In this document: one piece after another, positions 1 through 8,913 of the stretch | Layout: every line of letters starts with the position of its first letter | How positions within the stretch are numbered: position 1 is the first letter of the stretch | Source of the DNA: Caballeronia zhejiangensis | GTDB taxonomy: Bacteria; Pseudomonadota; Gammaproteobacteria; Burkholderiales; Burkholderiaceae | Length of the DNA: 64,000 bases | Direction of reading: 5' to 3' | NCBI RefSeq assembly: GCF_000698575.1 | Contig: NZ_JFHD01000003.1 | Span: 248,001 to 312,000 of the forward strand | Notes under the pieces: model-generated | Database searches by the model: none | Seen by the model: the letters and a program-made list of their open reading frames with translations, nothing else | Told to the model about the DNA's origin: nothing | Program-made: the position numbers and the translations under genes

Positions 1-2
1 CA

Positions 3-2039
3 TTGCGCGATGGCGGACCATTCGAATTCGACTTCGTTCTGGAAAGCGAACAAGGACAACGCCGATGGCTGCGCATGCGCGGGCATCCCGAGTTCGACCG
101 TCATGGCGTGCTCACGCGCGTCTATGGCGTGAGCTTCGATATCAGCACGCAACGCGCCGATGAAGATCGCCTGAGCCTTTCGGAACGACGCTATCGGGCA
201 CTCGTCGAAACGACGGGCGCGCTCGTCTGGTCCGCCGATGCAAACGGCGAAATTCGTCCTTCTGGCGGCGAATGGGAACAGTTCACGGGCACATCACCGG
301 ACGTGTTGTCCGGGTGGGGCTGGCTCGATTACATCCATCCCGACGATCGCGAGCGCACGCATCAGGCGTGGCTCGATGCATTGCGCGACGGCGTCGCTTG
401 CACGCTCACCTTTCGCATGTACCGTCGCGACGGCGTTTATCGCATGGTGCAGGCGCACGCCGCGCCACTCTACGACGACAAGGGTAGCTTGCAGGAATGG
501 TTCGGCACGACGACCGACGTCACGCCGCGCTTCGAAGCGCAAGCCGCAATCGAGGCGCGCAGCTTGCGCCTCACGGTGGCGATGCAGGCCGCGAACATTC
601 ATATCGCGTCGCTGGAACTCGCGACGTGGACGTTGTCGCTCGAAACCGGCGGCGAGCGTCAGACCACCGAAACGCTCAGCTATGAGGCAGCGCTCGCACG
701 CGTGCATCCCGATGACAGCGCCATGCTCGATCGCTATGTGCGCAGCATCGCGGCCGGTGAAGGCGCCGAGGGACATTTCGAGTTTCGGGTGCGCAACATG
801 CACGGAGAACAGTGGATGCAAGGCAGCGCCCTGCTCCAGCGCAGCAAGGACGGCGAGCCGCTGCGCATCATCGGCAGCGTGATAGACATCACCGAACGCA
901 AGCATATGGAGCTGATGTTGCGCGAAGCGGGACGACGCAAGGACGAGTTCCTCGCGATGCTCGCGCATGAACTGCGCAATCCGCTTGCGCCGCTGCGAAC
1001 GGCCATAGCGCTCCTGCAAAAGGATCAAGATGGCGACACGCATCCGCGCGATCTTATCGATCTCATGCGCCGGCAAGTGGAGCACATGACGCGCATCGTC
1101 GACGACTTGCTGGAGGTTTCGCGCATTACGCAGGGACGCATCGCCTTGCAACTCGAACCGATTCTCGTCGGCACGGCGGTATATCACGCAGTCGAAGCCA
1201 TTGCGGGCATGGTCGAGTCGCGTTCGCAAAACATTCAAGTCGATGTTTCCGATGCGACGACATGGGTCTGCGGCGATCCCACGCGTCTCTCGCAGATCCT
1301 TGTCAACGTGCTGAACAATGCGAGCAAGTACACACCGGAGCAAGGCCGTATCAGCGTGAGTGTGCAGGCTGCCGACGATTCGGTGTCTATCGTCATCGCC
1401 GATACGGGCACGGGCATTTCCGCCGACCTTCTGCCGAAAGTATTCGAGCTATTCTCGCAAGGCGAGCGCACGCTCGACCGCTCGAACGGCGGCCTCGGCA
1501 TCGGGCTTTCTCTCGTGAAGAAGCTCGTGGAAATGCATAAAGGCACGATCACCGTGCAAAGCCCGGGACCGGGCCTCGGCACGACGGTAACCGTGCGGCT
1601 GCCGCGTTTGCATCATCACGAAAGGCATTCCGCGCTCGCACTTTCGGAGACGAGCATGCGCGAGACGCGCACGGCGCTGCGCATTCTCGTCGTGGACGAT
1701 AACCGCGATGCCGCCGATTCGCTCGCGATGCTGTGCGAGTCGGAGGAACATGTCGCGCGCGTCGCGTATTCATCGGCGGAAGCGCTGGAAGCCGCGCCGC
1801 TCTTGCAGCCCGATGTGGCGCTGCTCGATATCGGCCTGCCAGATATCGACGGCTACGAACTCGCGCGTCGTTTGCGTCGCAAGGGAGACACGACGCCTTT
1901 GCTGATCGCGATCACGGGTTATGGCCAGGCCGAAGACCGATTGCGCGCGCAATCGGCAGGCTTCGACTATCACTTCGTGAAGCCCGTGAATGTCGAGAGC
2001 CTCTTGAAGCTATTGTCGTCGCTCACAGTCACGCGTTGA
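3..2039 (+). CDS. Hybrid PAS sensor histidine kinase / response regulator (5' partial)
   Basis: Membrane-independent or upstream-anchored two-component hybrid kinase; the beginning lies outside the window, so residue numbers count from the first visible codon. Visible order: the end of one PAS/PAC domain (about 1-50), a second PAS (about 60-175, with the IHPDD motif), a third PAS (about 190-300), HisKA with phospho-acceptor His322 in AHELRNPL, HATPase_c (N-box around NNASKY at 438-443, DTGTGIS at 467-473, GLGIGLSL at 497-504) and a C-terminal receiver with acidic pair 565-566, phospho-Asp609 in LLDIGLPD and Lys660. All catalytic residues are present. Signal and output are unknown; no partner regulator is visible. 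The downstream peroxidase-like gene starts about 50 nt later and may be transcribed independently. Confidence 0.93.
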   Translation: MRDGGPFEFDFVLESEQGQRRWLRMRGHPEFDRHGVLTRVYGVSFDISTQRADEDRLSLSERRYRALVETTGALVWSADANGEIRPSGGEWEQFTGTSPDVLSGWGWLDYIHPDDRERTHQAWLDALRDGVACTLTFRMYRRDGVYRMVQAHAAPLYDDKGSLQEWFGTTTDVTPRFEAQAAIEARSLRLTVAMQAANIHIASLELATWTLSLETGGERQTTETLSYEAALARVHPDDSAMLDRYVRSIAAGEGAEGHFEFRVRNMHGEQWMQGSALLQRSKDGEPLRIIGSVIDITERKHMELMLREAGRRKDEFLAMLAHELRNPLAPLRTAIALLQKDQDGDTHPRDLIDLMRRQVEHMTRIVDDLLEVSRITQGRIALQLEPILVGTAVYHAVEAIAGMVESRSQNIQVDVSDATTWVCGDPTRLSQILVNVLNNASKYTPEQGRISVSVQAADDSVSIVIADTGTGISADLLPKVFELFSQGERTLDRSNGGLGIGLSLVKKLVEMHKGTITVQSPGPGLGTTVTVRLPRLHHHERHSALALSETSMRETRTALRILVVDDNRDAADSLAMLCESEEHVARVAYSSAEALEAAPLLQPDVALLDIGLPDIDGYELARRLRRKGDTTPLLIAITGYGQAEDRLRAQSAGFDYHFVKPVNVESLLKLLSSLTVTR

Positions 2040-2087
2040 CGAACTCTCGCTCTACAATGGGCGTTCGATCAAGCCTTCGAGGACGTC

Positions 2088-2675
2088 ATGACGCCAAAGC
2101 CCATCAGCCGCTATCCCGTTCCCGATCCGAAAGAATGGCCCGACGATATCCGCGCACGCATTCTCGAAGTGCAGGACAAGGCGGGGTTCGTGCCGAACGT
2201 GTTTCTCACGCTTGCGTACCGGCCCGATGAATTCCGCGCGTTCTTCGCTTATCACGATGCGCTGATGCTCAAGGAAGGCGGCCTGAGCAAGGGCGAGCGC
2301 GAGATGATCGTCGTCGCGACGAGCGCGGTGAACGATTGCCTTTATTGCGTCGTCGCGCACGGAGCGATTCTGCGCATCTATGAAAAGAACGCGCTCGTGG
2401 CGGATCAGGTGGCGGTGAATCATCGCAAGGCGGATATCACGCCGCGTCAGAAGGCGATGCTCGATTTTGCGCTTAAGGTATGCCGCGCATCGGGCACGGT
2501 GGATGATGCCGACTTCGCGGCATTGCACGCGCATGATTTCAGCGATGAAGATATCTGGGATATCGCCGCGATCACCGCATTTTTCGGGTTATCGAATCGC
2601 ATGGCGAATGTCATTTCAATGCGGCCCAACGACGAGTTCTTTTCGATGGGGCGCGTGCCGAAGGAGCCGAAGTAA
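2088..2675 (+). CDS. AhpD-fold peroxidase-related protein
   Basis: A 195-residue protein of the carboxymuconolactone decarboxylase / AhpD superfamily, in the group usually called peroxidase-related enzymes. The signature is the redox CxxC with trailing His, CLYCVVAHG (about residues 84-92), in the helix that carries the active disulfide in AhpD. This supports a thiol peroxidase or antioxidant role in the cytosol; the physiological reductant and substrate are unknown. The start is supported by a GAGGA box just upstream. It ends 6 nt before a LysR gene on the same strand, so the two are probably co-transcribed. Confidence 0.88.
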   Translation: MTPKPISRYPVPDPKEWPDDIRARILEVQDKAGFVPNVFLTLAYRPDEFRAFFAYHDALMLKEGGLSKGEREMIVVATSAVNDCLYCVVAHGAILRIYEKNALVADQVAVNHRKADITPRQKAMLDFALKVCRASGTVDDADFAALHAHDFSDEDIWDIAAITAFFGLSNRMANVISMRPNDEFFSMGRVPKEPK

Positions 2676-2681
2676 GCTTCC

Positions 2682-3575
2682 ATGCGCCTTCCTCCGCTCA
2701 AATCCATCATCGCGTTCGAGAGCGTCGCGCGCACGAAGAGCGTCAACCGCGCAGCCGACGAACTCGGCCTCACGCCTTCGGCCGTCAGTCATCAACTGGC
2801 GAATCTGGAGAGCATCGTCGGGCGGCCGTTGTTCACGCGGTTCGGCCGCGGTCTCGTCCTCACGCCGACCGGCACGCAATATCTTGCCGACGTCACCGGC
2901 GCGCTCGCCGAATTGAATCGCGCGACGGAACGCGCATCGAGCGAAACATCCGTCGAGATACTGCGCATTCATTCGAGTCCGAGCTTCGGCCTGATGTGGC
3001 TATTGCCGCGTCTCGCCGCGTTTCAGGAAGCCAATGGCGATATTCAAATGAACCTCGCGTGCTCGTATGAAGACGTGTCGTTCACATCGGGTTACTACGA
3101 TATCGCCGTGCGTCATGGCTATGCTCATTGGACCGATGTCGAAGTGAAGACGCTGCGGCATGAAACCATTGCGCCGCTCGCTTCGCGCGCCTATCTCGAA
3201 CGCTTTCCAGTCGCTACGCCCGATGATCTGCTCGACCGTCGTCTGATTCTCTCCGAATCGCCGCTCGTTCAATGGCAGCAGTGGTTCGGCAAGTTCGGCG
3301 TCGCGGTGAAGCGCAAGGCATTCGACTTTTCATTCGACCGCTCGTACATGTCGCTCGAAGCGGCCGCGCTCGGTCACGGCATCGCGCTCGAAAGCACGAT
3401 GCTCGCGTCCGGGCATCTGGAACGCGGTTCGCTCGTGCCTGTATTCGGCAAGGAATACGCGGTCGAAGTCGGCGCGCATCATCTCGTTTACCCGAGTCAA
3501 AACGCCGGATTGCCACGCGTCGCAAAGTTTCTGGCGTGGATGGATCAGCAAATCGAGCGTCGCGGCGATACCTGA
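2682..3575 (+). CDS. LysR-family transcriptional regulator (GcvA-like)
   Basis: A 297-residue LTTR. It has an N-terminal winged HTH (about 1-60, SVNRAADELGLTPSAVSHQL) and a C-terminal substrate-binding domain of the GcvA/AmpR-like subgroup (motifs such as SPSFGLMWLLPRL and the late LALAAALGHGIAL-type segment seen here as AAALGHGIALES). It lies just downstream of the peroxidase-like gene and 94 nt upstream of the SDR/MFS/transketolase operon on the same strand. Either could be its target; the position before the operon makes that the more attractive one. The effector cannot be read from sequence. Confidence 0.92.
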   Translation: MRLPPLKSIIAFESVARTKSVNRAADELGLTPSAVSHQLANLESIVGRPLFTRFGRGLVLTPTGTQYLADVTGALAELNRATERASSETSVEILRIHSSPSFGLMWLLPRLAAFQEANGDIQMNLACSYEDVSFTSGYYDIAVRHGYAHWTDVEVKTLRHETIAPLASRAYLERFPVATPDDLLDRRLILSESPLVQWQQWFGKFGVAVKRKAFDFSFDRSYMSLEAAALGHGIALESTMLASGHLERGSLVPVFGKEYAVEVGAHHLVYPSQNAGLPRVAKFLAWMDQQIERRGDT

Positions 3576-3668
3576 AAATTTCTCAGCAATAGTTGAGCCA
3601 AACTGCGTTGATCGTCAGGTCGAAGGCGGAGAAACTGCGCCTACACCAGACAACCAACGGAGACAACG

Positions 3669-4418
3669 ATGTTGCTCGAGAACCAGGTAGTGATCGTCAC
3701 GGGCGCGGCTTCGGCGCGCGGTATCGGCAAGGCAACGGCGAAGGCGCTTGCGGCGCAAGGCGCGCGCATCGTCGTGCTGGATCTGAAGGAAGCAGACGCG
3801 CAAAGCGCCGCGAACGATCTGGGCGATGGCCATCTCGGTCTCGCTTGCGACGTCACCGATAAGAACGCGTGCATCGCGGCCGCCAATGCCACCATCGATA
3901 AGTACGGACGCATCGACGCGCTCATCAACAACGCGGGCATCACGCAGCCGATCAAGACGCTGGAGATAGGCGCGGATAACTTCGATGCCGTCATCGACGT
4001 GAATCTGCGCGGCACGCTGTATATGTCGCAAGCCGTTATTCCGCAGATGAAAAAGCAGAAGAGCGGCAGCATCGTATGCATGTCGTCAGTGTCGGCGCAA
4101 CGTGGCGGCGGCATCTTCGGCGGGCCGCATTACAGCGCGGCGAAGGCCGGCGTGCTGGGCCTCGCGAAGGCAATGGCGCGTGAATTCGGCGCCGACGGCA
4201 TCCGTGTGAATTCGATCACGCCGGGCCTCATTCAAACCGACATCACCGGTGACAAGCTCACGCCCGAAATGCGCGCGGACATCATCAAGAGCATTCCGCT
4301 CGCGCGTCTCGGCGATGCAGCGGATATCGCCAACGCGTGCCTGTATCTCGCGAGCGATCTTTCTTCCTATCTCACTGGCGTCACACTCGATGTCAACGGC
4401 GGCATGCTGATTCATTGA
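3669..4418 (+). CDS. SDR-family NAD(P)-dependent oxidoreductase
   Basis: A 249-residue classical short-chain dehydrogenase. It shows the Rossmann nucleotide motif TGAASARGIG (about 11-20), NNAG (about 87-90), catalytic Ser within CMSSVSA and the Tyr-x3-Lys pair in HYSAAKAG. Asp at the end of beta-2 (VVLDLKE) suggests NAD(H) preference. It probably interconverts a polyol or sugar hydroxyl and a ketone. It opens a four-gene operon (SDR, MFS, transketolase N and C subunits) with a CGGAGA ribosome site. The substrate is unassigned; the transketolase neighbours point to a keto-sugar or its phosphate. Confidence 0.92.
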   Translation: MLLENQVVIVTGAASARGIGKATAKALAAQGARIVVLDLKEADAQSAANDLGDGHLGLACDVTDKNACIAAANATIDKYGRIDALINNAGITQPIKTLEIGADNFDAVIDVNLRGTLYMSQAVIPQMKKQKSGSIVCMSSVSAQRGGGIFGGPHYSAAKAGVLGLAKAMAREFGADGIRVNSITPGLIQTDITGDKLTPEMRADIIKSIPLARLGDAADIANACLYLASDLSSYLTGVTLDVNGGMLIH

Positions 4419-4473
4419 TTGCACGTACGGGCGCACCTGGAAACCAGGGCGCCGAACATGGATGGAGACACAC

Positions 4474-5802
4474 ATGAAATCAAAGTTATCCGCGGCGGCG
4501 GTAAGCGCTGAGTTCACATCGTCCGACGATGCCGCCAGCTTCGAAGCAAAGACCTATGCCAAGGTCGGACGCCGCCTGATTCCCTTTCTGATGCTGTGCT
4601 ATCTCGGCGCGTATCTGGATCGCGTGAACGTCGGCTTCGCCAAGCTGCAGATGCTCAACGATCTGCGCTTCTCCGAAACCATCTACGGCATCGGCGCGGG
4701 CATCTTCTTTCTCGGCTACTTCCTGTTCGAAGTGCCCAGTAACGTCATCCTTCATAAAGTGGGCGCGCGCAACTGGCTCGCACGCATCATGCTGACGTGG
4801 GCCGTGATATCCGCGAGCTTCGTGTTCGTGAAGTCACCGACAGTCTTCTATGTCCTGCGATTTTTGCTGGGCGTCGCAGAAGCGGGTTTCGCGCCGGGCG
4901 TCATTCTCTATCTGACGTACTGGTTTCCCGCCGCGCGCCGCGCCAAAGCGCTCTCGCTGTTCTTCATGGCGATTCCGCTCGCGGGCATCGTCGGCGGACC
5001 GATCTCGGGCTACATCATGCATGCGTTCCAGGGCGTGCAGGGGCTCGCCGGATGGAAGTGGCTCTTCATGCTCGAAGCGCTGCCTTCGCTCTTTCTGGGT
5101 GTCGCGATCCTGTTCTACCTCGACAACGGCATCGCCGGCGCGAAGTGGCTCAGCGACGAAGAGAAAGCATTGCTTCGGCGCAATGTCGAGAAGGACAACG
5201 CGCAGACGGTGAAGCACGTATCGATCCGCGCATTCATCGGCGATCGTCGTCTTTGGCTGATGGCCGCGATCTACTTCTGCGTCGTGATGGGTCAATACGG
5301 ACTCACGTTCTGGCTGCCGACCATCGTGCGCCGCACCGGCGTAGCGGACCCGCTGTGGGTCGGCATTCTCACCGCGATTCCGTATCTCTGCGCCATCGTC
5401 GCGCTGCCGCTGATCGGTGCAAGTGCCGACAAGCGTCGCGAACGCCGCCTGCATCTCGCGATTCCGATGCTTGTGTCCGCAGCCGGCTTCGCCACCTTGC
5501 CGATGCTCGGCAGCGTGGGCGCATCGATCGTCTGCGTGAGCATCGCGGCAGCAGGCATCCTCGCGTCATCGTCGCAATTCTGGTCCTTGCCTACGGCTGT
5601 GCTGGGCGGCATGTCGGCGGCGGCGGGCATTGCCGCGGTCAACTGCTTCGCCAATCTCGCGGGCTTCTTCTCGCCTGCCATCGTCGGATGGCTCAACGAC
5701 TTCACCGGCAAATCGACCGCGGGCCTGATCTTCATTTCCATAGCCATCGTGATCGGCGCGGCGCTCGTGTTCTTCGTGCCCGCGAAAACGGTCAATCGCT
5801 AA
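4474..5802 (+). CDS. MFS transporter, anion:cation symporter (ACS) family
   Basis: A 442-residue, 12-TM major facilitator with features of the ACS family of organic-anion:H+ symporters: LMLCYLGAYLDRVNVGFAK in TM1 and the RFLLGVAEAGFAPG motif in TM4. An upstream in-frame ATG at 4462 exists, but a GGAGA box 6 nt before the ATG at 4474 makes the later start better. It is in an operon with an SDR and a two-subunit transketolase, so it probably imports the substrate (a sugar acid or similar anion) they metabolise. Confidence 0.9.
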   Translation: MKSKLSAAAVSAEFTSSDDAASFEAKTYAKVGRRLIPFLMLCYLGAYLDRVNVGFAKLQMLNDLRFSETIYGIGAGIFFLGYFLFEVPSNVILHKVGARNWLARIMLTWAVISASFVFVKSPTVFYVLRFLLGVAEAGFAPGVILYLTYWFPAARRAKALSLFFMAIPLAGIVGGPISGYIMHAFQGVQGLAGWKWLFMLEALPSLFLGVAILFYLDNGIAGAKWLSDEEKALLRRNVEKDNAQTVKHVSIRAFIGDRRLWLMAAIYFCVVMGQYGLTFWLPTIVRRTGVADPLWVGILTAIPYLCAIVALPLIGASADKRRERRLHLAIPMLVSAAGFATLPMLGSVGASIVCVSIAAAGILASSSQFWSLPTAVLGGMSAAAGIAAVNCFANLAGFFSPAIVGWLNDFTGKSTAGLIFISIAIVIGAALVFFVPAKTVNR

Positions 5803-5826
5803 TTTTATTAATCAAGGAGACAACGC

Positions 5827-6669
5827 ATGAATGCTCCCGTTATCGAAGAGGTGACGCTCGCCGAGCGCGCCTATCGTATCCGCCGCAACGCCCTTCTGAT
5901 GGGCGAAGTGCAAGGTCAAGGTTATATCGGCCAGGCGCTCGATATCGCCGATGTGCTGGCCGTCGCCTACTTCGGCGCGATGAACTACCGCCCCGACGAT
6001 CCCGAATGGGAAGGCCGCGACCGCTTCCTGCTGTCGAACGGTCACTATGCAATTGCGCTGTATGCCGCGCTCTTCGAAGCAGGCATCCTGCCGCAAGAGG
6101 AATTCGAAACGTATGGCAGCGACGATAGCCGTCTGCCGATGTCCGGCATGGCAAGCTACACGCCCGGCATGGAAATGTCCGGCGGGTCGCTCGGGCAAGG
6201 TCTCACGATCGCTGTGGGCCGCTGCCTCGGTCTGAAGCGCAAGGGCTCGAAGTCTTTCGTGTACACGCTCTTCTCCGATGGCGAGCTCGATGAAGGCTCG
6301 ATCTGGGAAGGTCTGATGTCGGCGGCGCACTGGAAGCTCGACAATCTCATCGCAATGGTCGATGTGAACAATCAGCAGGCGGATGGCCCGTCGACGCAGA
6401 TCATGTCGTTCGAGCCGCTCGTCGACAAGCTCGAAGCATTCGGCTGGTACGTGCAGCGCGTGAACGGCAACGACATCGATGCGGTGAAGAACGCTTTCGA
6501 CAACGCGCGCAATCTTGAGGACGCGAAGCCGCGCATCATCGTATGCGATACGCAGATGGGCCGTGGCGTGCCCTTTCTCGAACAACGCGAGAAAAACCAC
6601 TTCATCCGCGTCGATGCCCATGAATGGCAACTGGCGCTGCAAGCACTCGAAGCAGGGAGACAAGCATGA
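5827..6669 (+). CDS. Transketolase-like enzyme, N-terminal (TPP-binding) subunit
   Basis: A 280-residue protein matching the N-terminal third of transketolase, where thiamine diphosphate pyrophosphate and Mg are bound. It shows the LSNGHYAIALYA segment, MSGGSLGQGL and the GDG-type motif here as SDGELDEGSIWE with downstream NNQQADG. Split transketolases of this kind act as heterodimers with the next gene, whose ATG overlaps this stop by 4 nt (ATGA). In other bacteria such pairs serve dedicated sugar pathways such as apulose-4-phosphate or sulfosugar routes, not the pentose phosphate pathway. Strong AAGGAG site before the start. Confidence 0.93.
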   Translation: MNAPVIEEVTLAERAYRIRRNALLMGEVQGQGYIGQALDIADVLAVAYFGAMNYRPDDPEWEGRDRFLLSNGHYAIALYAALFEAGILPQEEFETYGSDDSRLPMSGMASYTPGMEMSGGSLGQGLTIAVGRCLGLKRKGSKSFVYTLFSDGELDEGSIWEGLMSAAHWKLDNLIAMVDVNNQQADGPSTQIMSFEPLVDKLEAFGWYVQRVNGNDIDAVKNAFDNARNLEDAKPRIIVCDTQMGRGVPFLEQREKNHFIRVDAHEWQLALQALEAGRQA

Positions 6670-7649
6670 GCACTCGTTTGAAGACATCCGCGATGATCGC
6701 GTCGATCGCAAGCGAAGGACAGGTCACGCGTTCGGCCCCCTTCGGCCATGCGCTCGTGGAAGAAGCGCGCACGAAGACGAATATCATCGGCATGACGGCC
6801 GATCTCGGCAAGTACACGGACCTGCATATCTTCGCGAAGGCATTCCCCGAGCGTTACTACCAGATGGGCATGGCCGAGCAATTGCTGATGGGCGCGGCTG
6901 CGGGCTTCGCACACGAAGGCGCGCAGCCGTTCGTCACGACGTACGCGGTATTCGCGACGCGCCGTGCGTATGACTTCATCCATCAAACGATCGCGGAAGA
7001 CAATCTCGATGTAAAGATCGTCGCCGCGCTGCCGGGACTCACGACGGGTTACGGCCCGAGCCATCAAGCCGCGGAGGACCTCGCACTGATGCGCGCGATG
7101 CCGAACATGACCGTGATCGATCCGTGCGATGCGCTCGATATCGAACAGATGGTGCCCGCGATCGCCGCGCACAAAGGTCCGGTGTATGCGCGTCTCTTGC
7201 GCGGCAACGTGCCCGCCGTGCTCGACGAATACGACTATCGCTTTGAACTCGGCAAGGCGAAGCTGCTGCGCGATGGCCGGGACGTGCTCATCATTTCGTC
7301 GGGCATTCTGACGATGCGCGCGCTCGAAACCGCGAAGGCATTGCAAGCCGATAACGTCGATGTCGCCGTGCTGCATGTGCCGACGATCAAGCCGCTCGAC
7401 ACGGAGACGATCGTCCGCGAAGCGAAGCGCTCGGGACGTCTCGTCGTGGTGGCGGAAAACCATACGGTGATCGGCGGGCTCGGCGAAGCGGTGGCAACCG
7501 CACTGCTGACGGCGGGGGTCGCGCCGGCTTATCGTCAGATCGCATTGCCCGATGCGTTCCTCGATGCAGGCGCGTTGCCTACGCTGCACGATCGCTACGG
7601 CATTTCGACGAACGTGATGTCGAGCACGATCAAAGGCTGGCTCGCGTAA
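6666..7649 (+). CDS. Transketolase-like enzyme, C-terminal subunit
   Basis: A 327-residue partner of the preceding TPP subunit, comprising the pyrimidine-binding domain (FAKAFPERYYQMGMAEQ, with the catalytic Glu of the TPP site in the MGMAEQ motif) and the transketolase C-terminal domain (VVVAENHTVIGGLGEAV). The ATG at 6666 overlaps the upstream stop, which signals translational coupling; an in-frame start 42 nt earlier would lie inside the neighbour and is disfavoured. A strong bidirectional hairpin follows. The substrate is not deducible; the SDR and MFS genes in the operon suggest a peripheral carbohydrate route. Confidence 0.93.
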   Translation: MSTRLKTSAMIASIASEGQVTRSAPFGHALVEEARTKTNIIGMTADLGKYTDLHIFAKAFPERYYQMGMAEQLLMGAAAGFAHEGAQPFVTTYAVFATRRAYDFIHQTIAEDNLDVKIVAALPGLTTGYGPSHQAAEDLALMRAMPNMTVIDPCDALDIEQMVPAIAAHKGPVYARLLRGNVPAVLDEYDYRFELGKAKLLRDGRDVLIISSGILTMRALETAKALQADNVDVAVLHVPTIKPLDTETIVREAKRSGRLVVVAENHTVIGGLGEAVATALLTAGVAPAYRQIALPDAFLDAGALPTLHDRYGISTNVMSSTIKGWLA

Positions 7650-7659
7650 CAGACTGCAC

Positions 7660-7685
7660 GCCGCGCGATCGATGAATCGCGCGGC
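7660..7685. terminator. Bidirectional terminator hairpin between convergent operons
   Basis: A perfect 10-bp stem (GCCGCGCGAT / ATCGCGCGGC) with a 6-nt loop lies between the convergent transketolase and DUF2894-like genes, which end at 7649 and 7692. It has no long T-run, so it may be a stabilising or partly Rho-dependent end. Confidence 0.6.
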
Positions 7686-7691
7686 GCTTCA

Positions 7692-8273
7692 TCACTTCTT
7701 CTTGCGTCCGCCCTTCTTCGCACCCGACGCTTCTTTCGCGACGGTCACAGTCGGCCCGTTCAACTCTTCCATCCACGAAAGCGCATCGACGTAGGCAAGA
7801 AATTGCTGGAGATAACCCGGCGATACTTCGCGCATCAGCGACAACGAACGATGCACGAGACTGCTCGAATTGAGCGGTCCTGCGTTTCGGGGCACCTGTG
7901 CGAGCGAATCGCGCAACTGCTTTTCCGCACTGACTTTCGACCATACCGCGCGAAAGTAATCGAGCAACTCCGCATGAGATGTTCCATGCATCGAAGATGC
8001 TTTGGCGATGTCAGCGATCAGCGTTGCCAGCGGACCGCGCACATCGGCATCGCTTATCGGTGCATCCGAAGATGCAGCACGTTCCATATCGCTTCGATAC
8101 GCATCGAGCAATTGCGCGACACGTTCATCGAGCAGGCGACGCGCCTCGCCTTCATACGCGGCCGCGCGCTTGTCCAGCGCATCGATCAGAAGGAAGCGCA
8201 CGGGATTCGCGCGATCGTCGCCATTCGCGCGCCATGCTTCGAGTATCGCGCGTGCAGAGGCCACGTTACTCAT
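7692..8273 (-). CDS. DUF2894-like protein of the MotA/MotB-like operon
   Basis: A 193-residue soluble protein with no signal peptide or TM segment. Its N-terminal half is helical and charged (ARAILEAWR, then RRLLDERVAQLLDAY) and fits the family I know as DUF2894. The end is very basic (GAKKGGRKKK), as in nucleic-acid- or acidic-surface-binding tails. It is the last gene of a four-gene minus-strand operon, overlapping the MotB-like gene by 8 nt. No enzymatic motif is visible. Inference: a cytosolic partner or effector of the membrane complex encoded upstream. Which of the two flanking genes carries the name DUF2894 or DUF3348 is from memory. Confidence 0.78.
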   Translation of the reverse strand: MSNVASARAILEAWRANGDDRANPVRFLLIDALDKRAAAYEGEARRLLDERVAQLLDAYRSDMERAASSDAPISDADVRGPLATLIADIAKASSMHGTSHAELLDYFRAVWSKVSAEKQLRDSLAQVPRNAGPLNSSSLVHRSLSLMREVSPGYLQQFLAYVDALSWMEELNGPTVTVAKEASGAKKGGRKKK

Positions 8274-8913
8274 GCGCCTTCACCGCGCCATCCGACGAAC
8301 GCGGCACAGCTGAAATCTCCACGCGTCGATTCTTCGCGCGCCCGCTTTCATCGGCATTGGAACTCACCGGCTGTTCCGAGCCGAACGCCGCCGCGAACAC
8401 CGACGACGAAGGCACGCCCGCATCGATCAACGCGCGCATGACCGTCAGTGCGCGTTTCGCTGAAAGCTCCCAGTTGTCCGCGAATCGGCGGTTGCCTTCG
8501 TGGACTTGCTGATCGTCGGCGAAACCGCTCACCATGAGAATCTCTTCATGCGCACGCAGATACGTCGAAAGCGGCGCTGCGAGACTCTTCAGCACATCGC
8601 GGCCCTGCGGCTGCAATTGATCGGAATTGAGCGCGAAAAGCACGCTGCCGCTGATGCCGATGCGACCGTTCACGAGCGTCACGCGTCCCGATGCGAGCGG
8701 TCCCGCGAGCGCCTGTTCCAGCGTCTTGCGGCGCTGCGTCTCTTCCTGACGATGCTTCACCTCTTCGTCGAGCTTGTTCTCCAGCTGCAACTGCACGCCG
8801 ATCACGCCGACGAGTATCAGCACGAACGCGCCCAGCAGCACCGACATCAGATCGGCGAACGCGGCCCAGATCGGCGCGGCGTGTTCCGCGCCGCCGTCGA
8901 TTTCCTCGTTCAT
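8266..8913 (-). CDS. MotB-like OmpA-family protein (stator-type B subunit)
   Basis: A 215-residue protein with MotB/ZorB architecture: a short cytosolic N-terminus, one TM helix (about 16-42), a charged linker (about 45-70) and an OmpA-like peptidoglycan-binding domain (about 85-200; NWELSAKRALTVMRAL and the NRRVEI end). Asp21 in the WAAFADLM motif sits where the proton-carrying Asp of MotB lies (AYADFM-type motif), so ion conduction is plausible. Its ATG overlaps the stop of the MotA-like gene by 4 nt, implying stoichiometric coupling. It would anchor the complex to the cell wall in the periplasm. It is not flagellar MotB: there is no flagellar gene nearby and the partner has a very different tail. 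Confidence 0.9.
   Translation of the reverse strand: MNEEIDGGAEHAAPIWAAFADLMSVLLGAFVLILVGVIGVQLQLENKLDEEVKHRQEETQRRKTLEQALAGPLASGRVTLVNGRIGISGSVLFALNSDQLQPQGRDVLKSLAAPLSTYLRAHEEILMVSGFADDQQVHEGNRRFADNWELSAKRALTVMRALIDAGVPSSSVFAAAFGSEQPVSSNADESGRAKNRRVEISAVPRSSDGAVKAHE

Noticed and set aside
8266..8913. Flagellar MotB assignment
   Set aside because: No flagellar genes are nearby, and the coupled A subunit has a long DUF802 tail in place of the MotA cytosolic domain.
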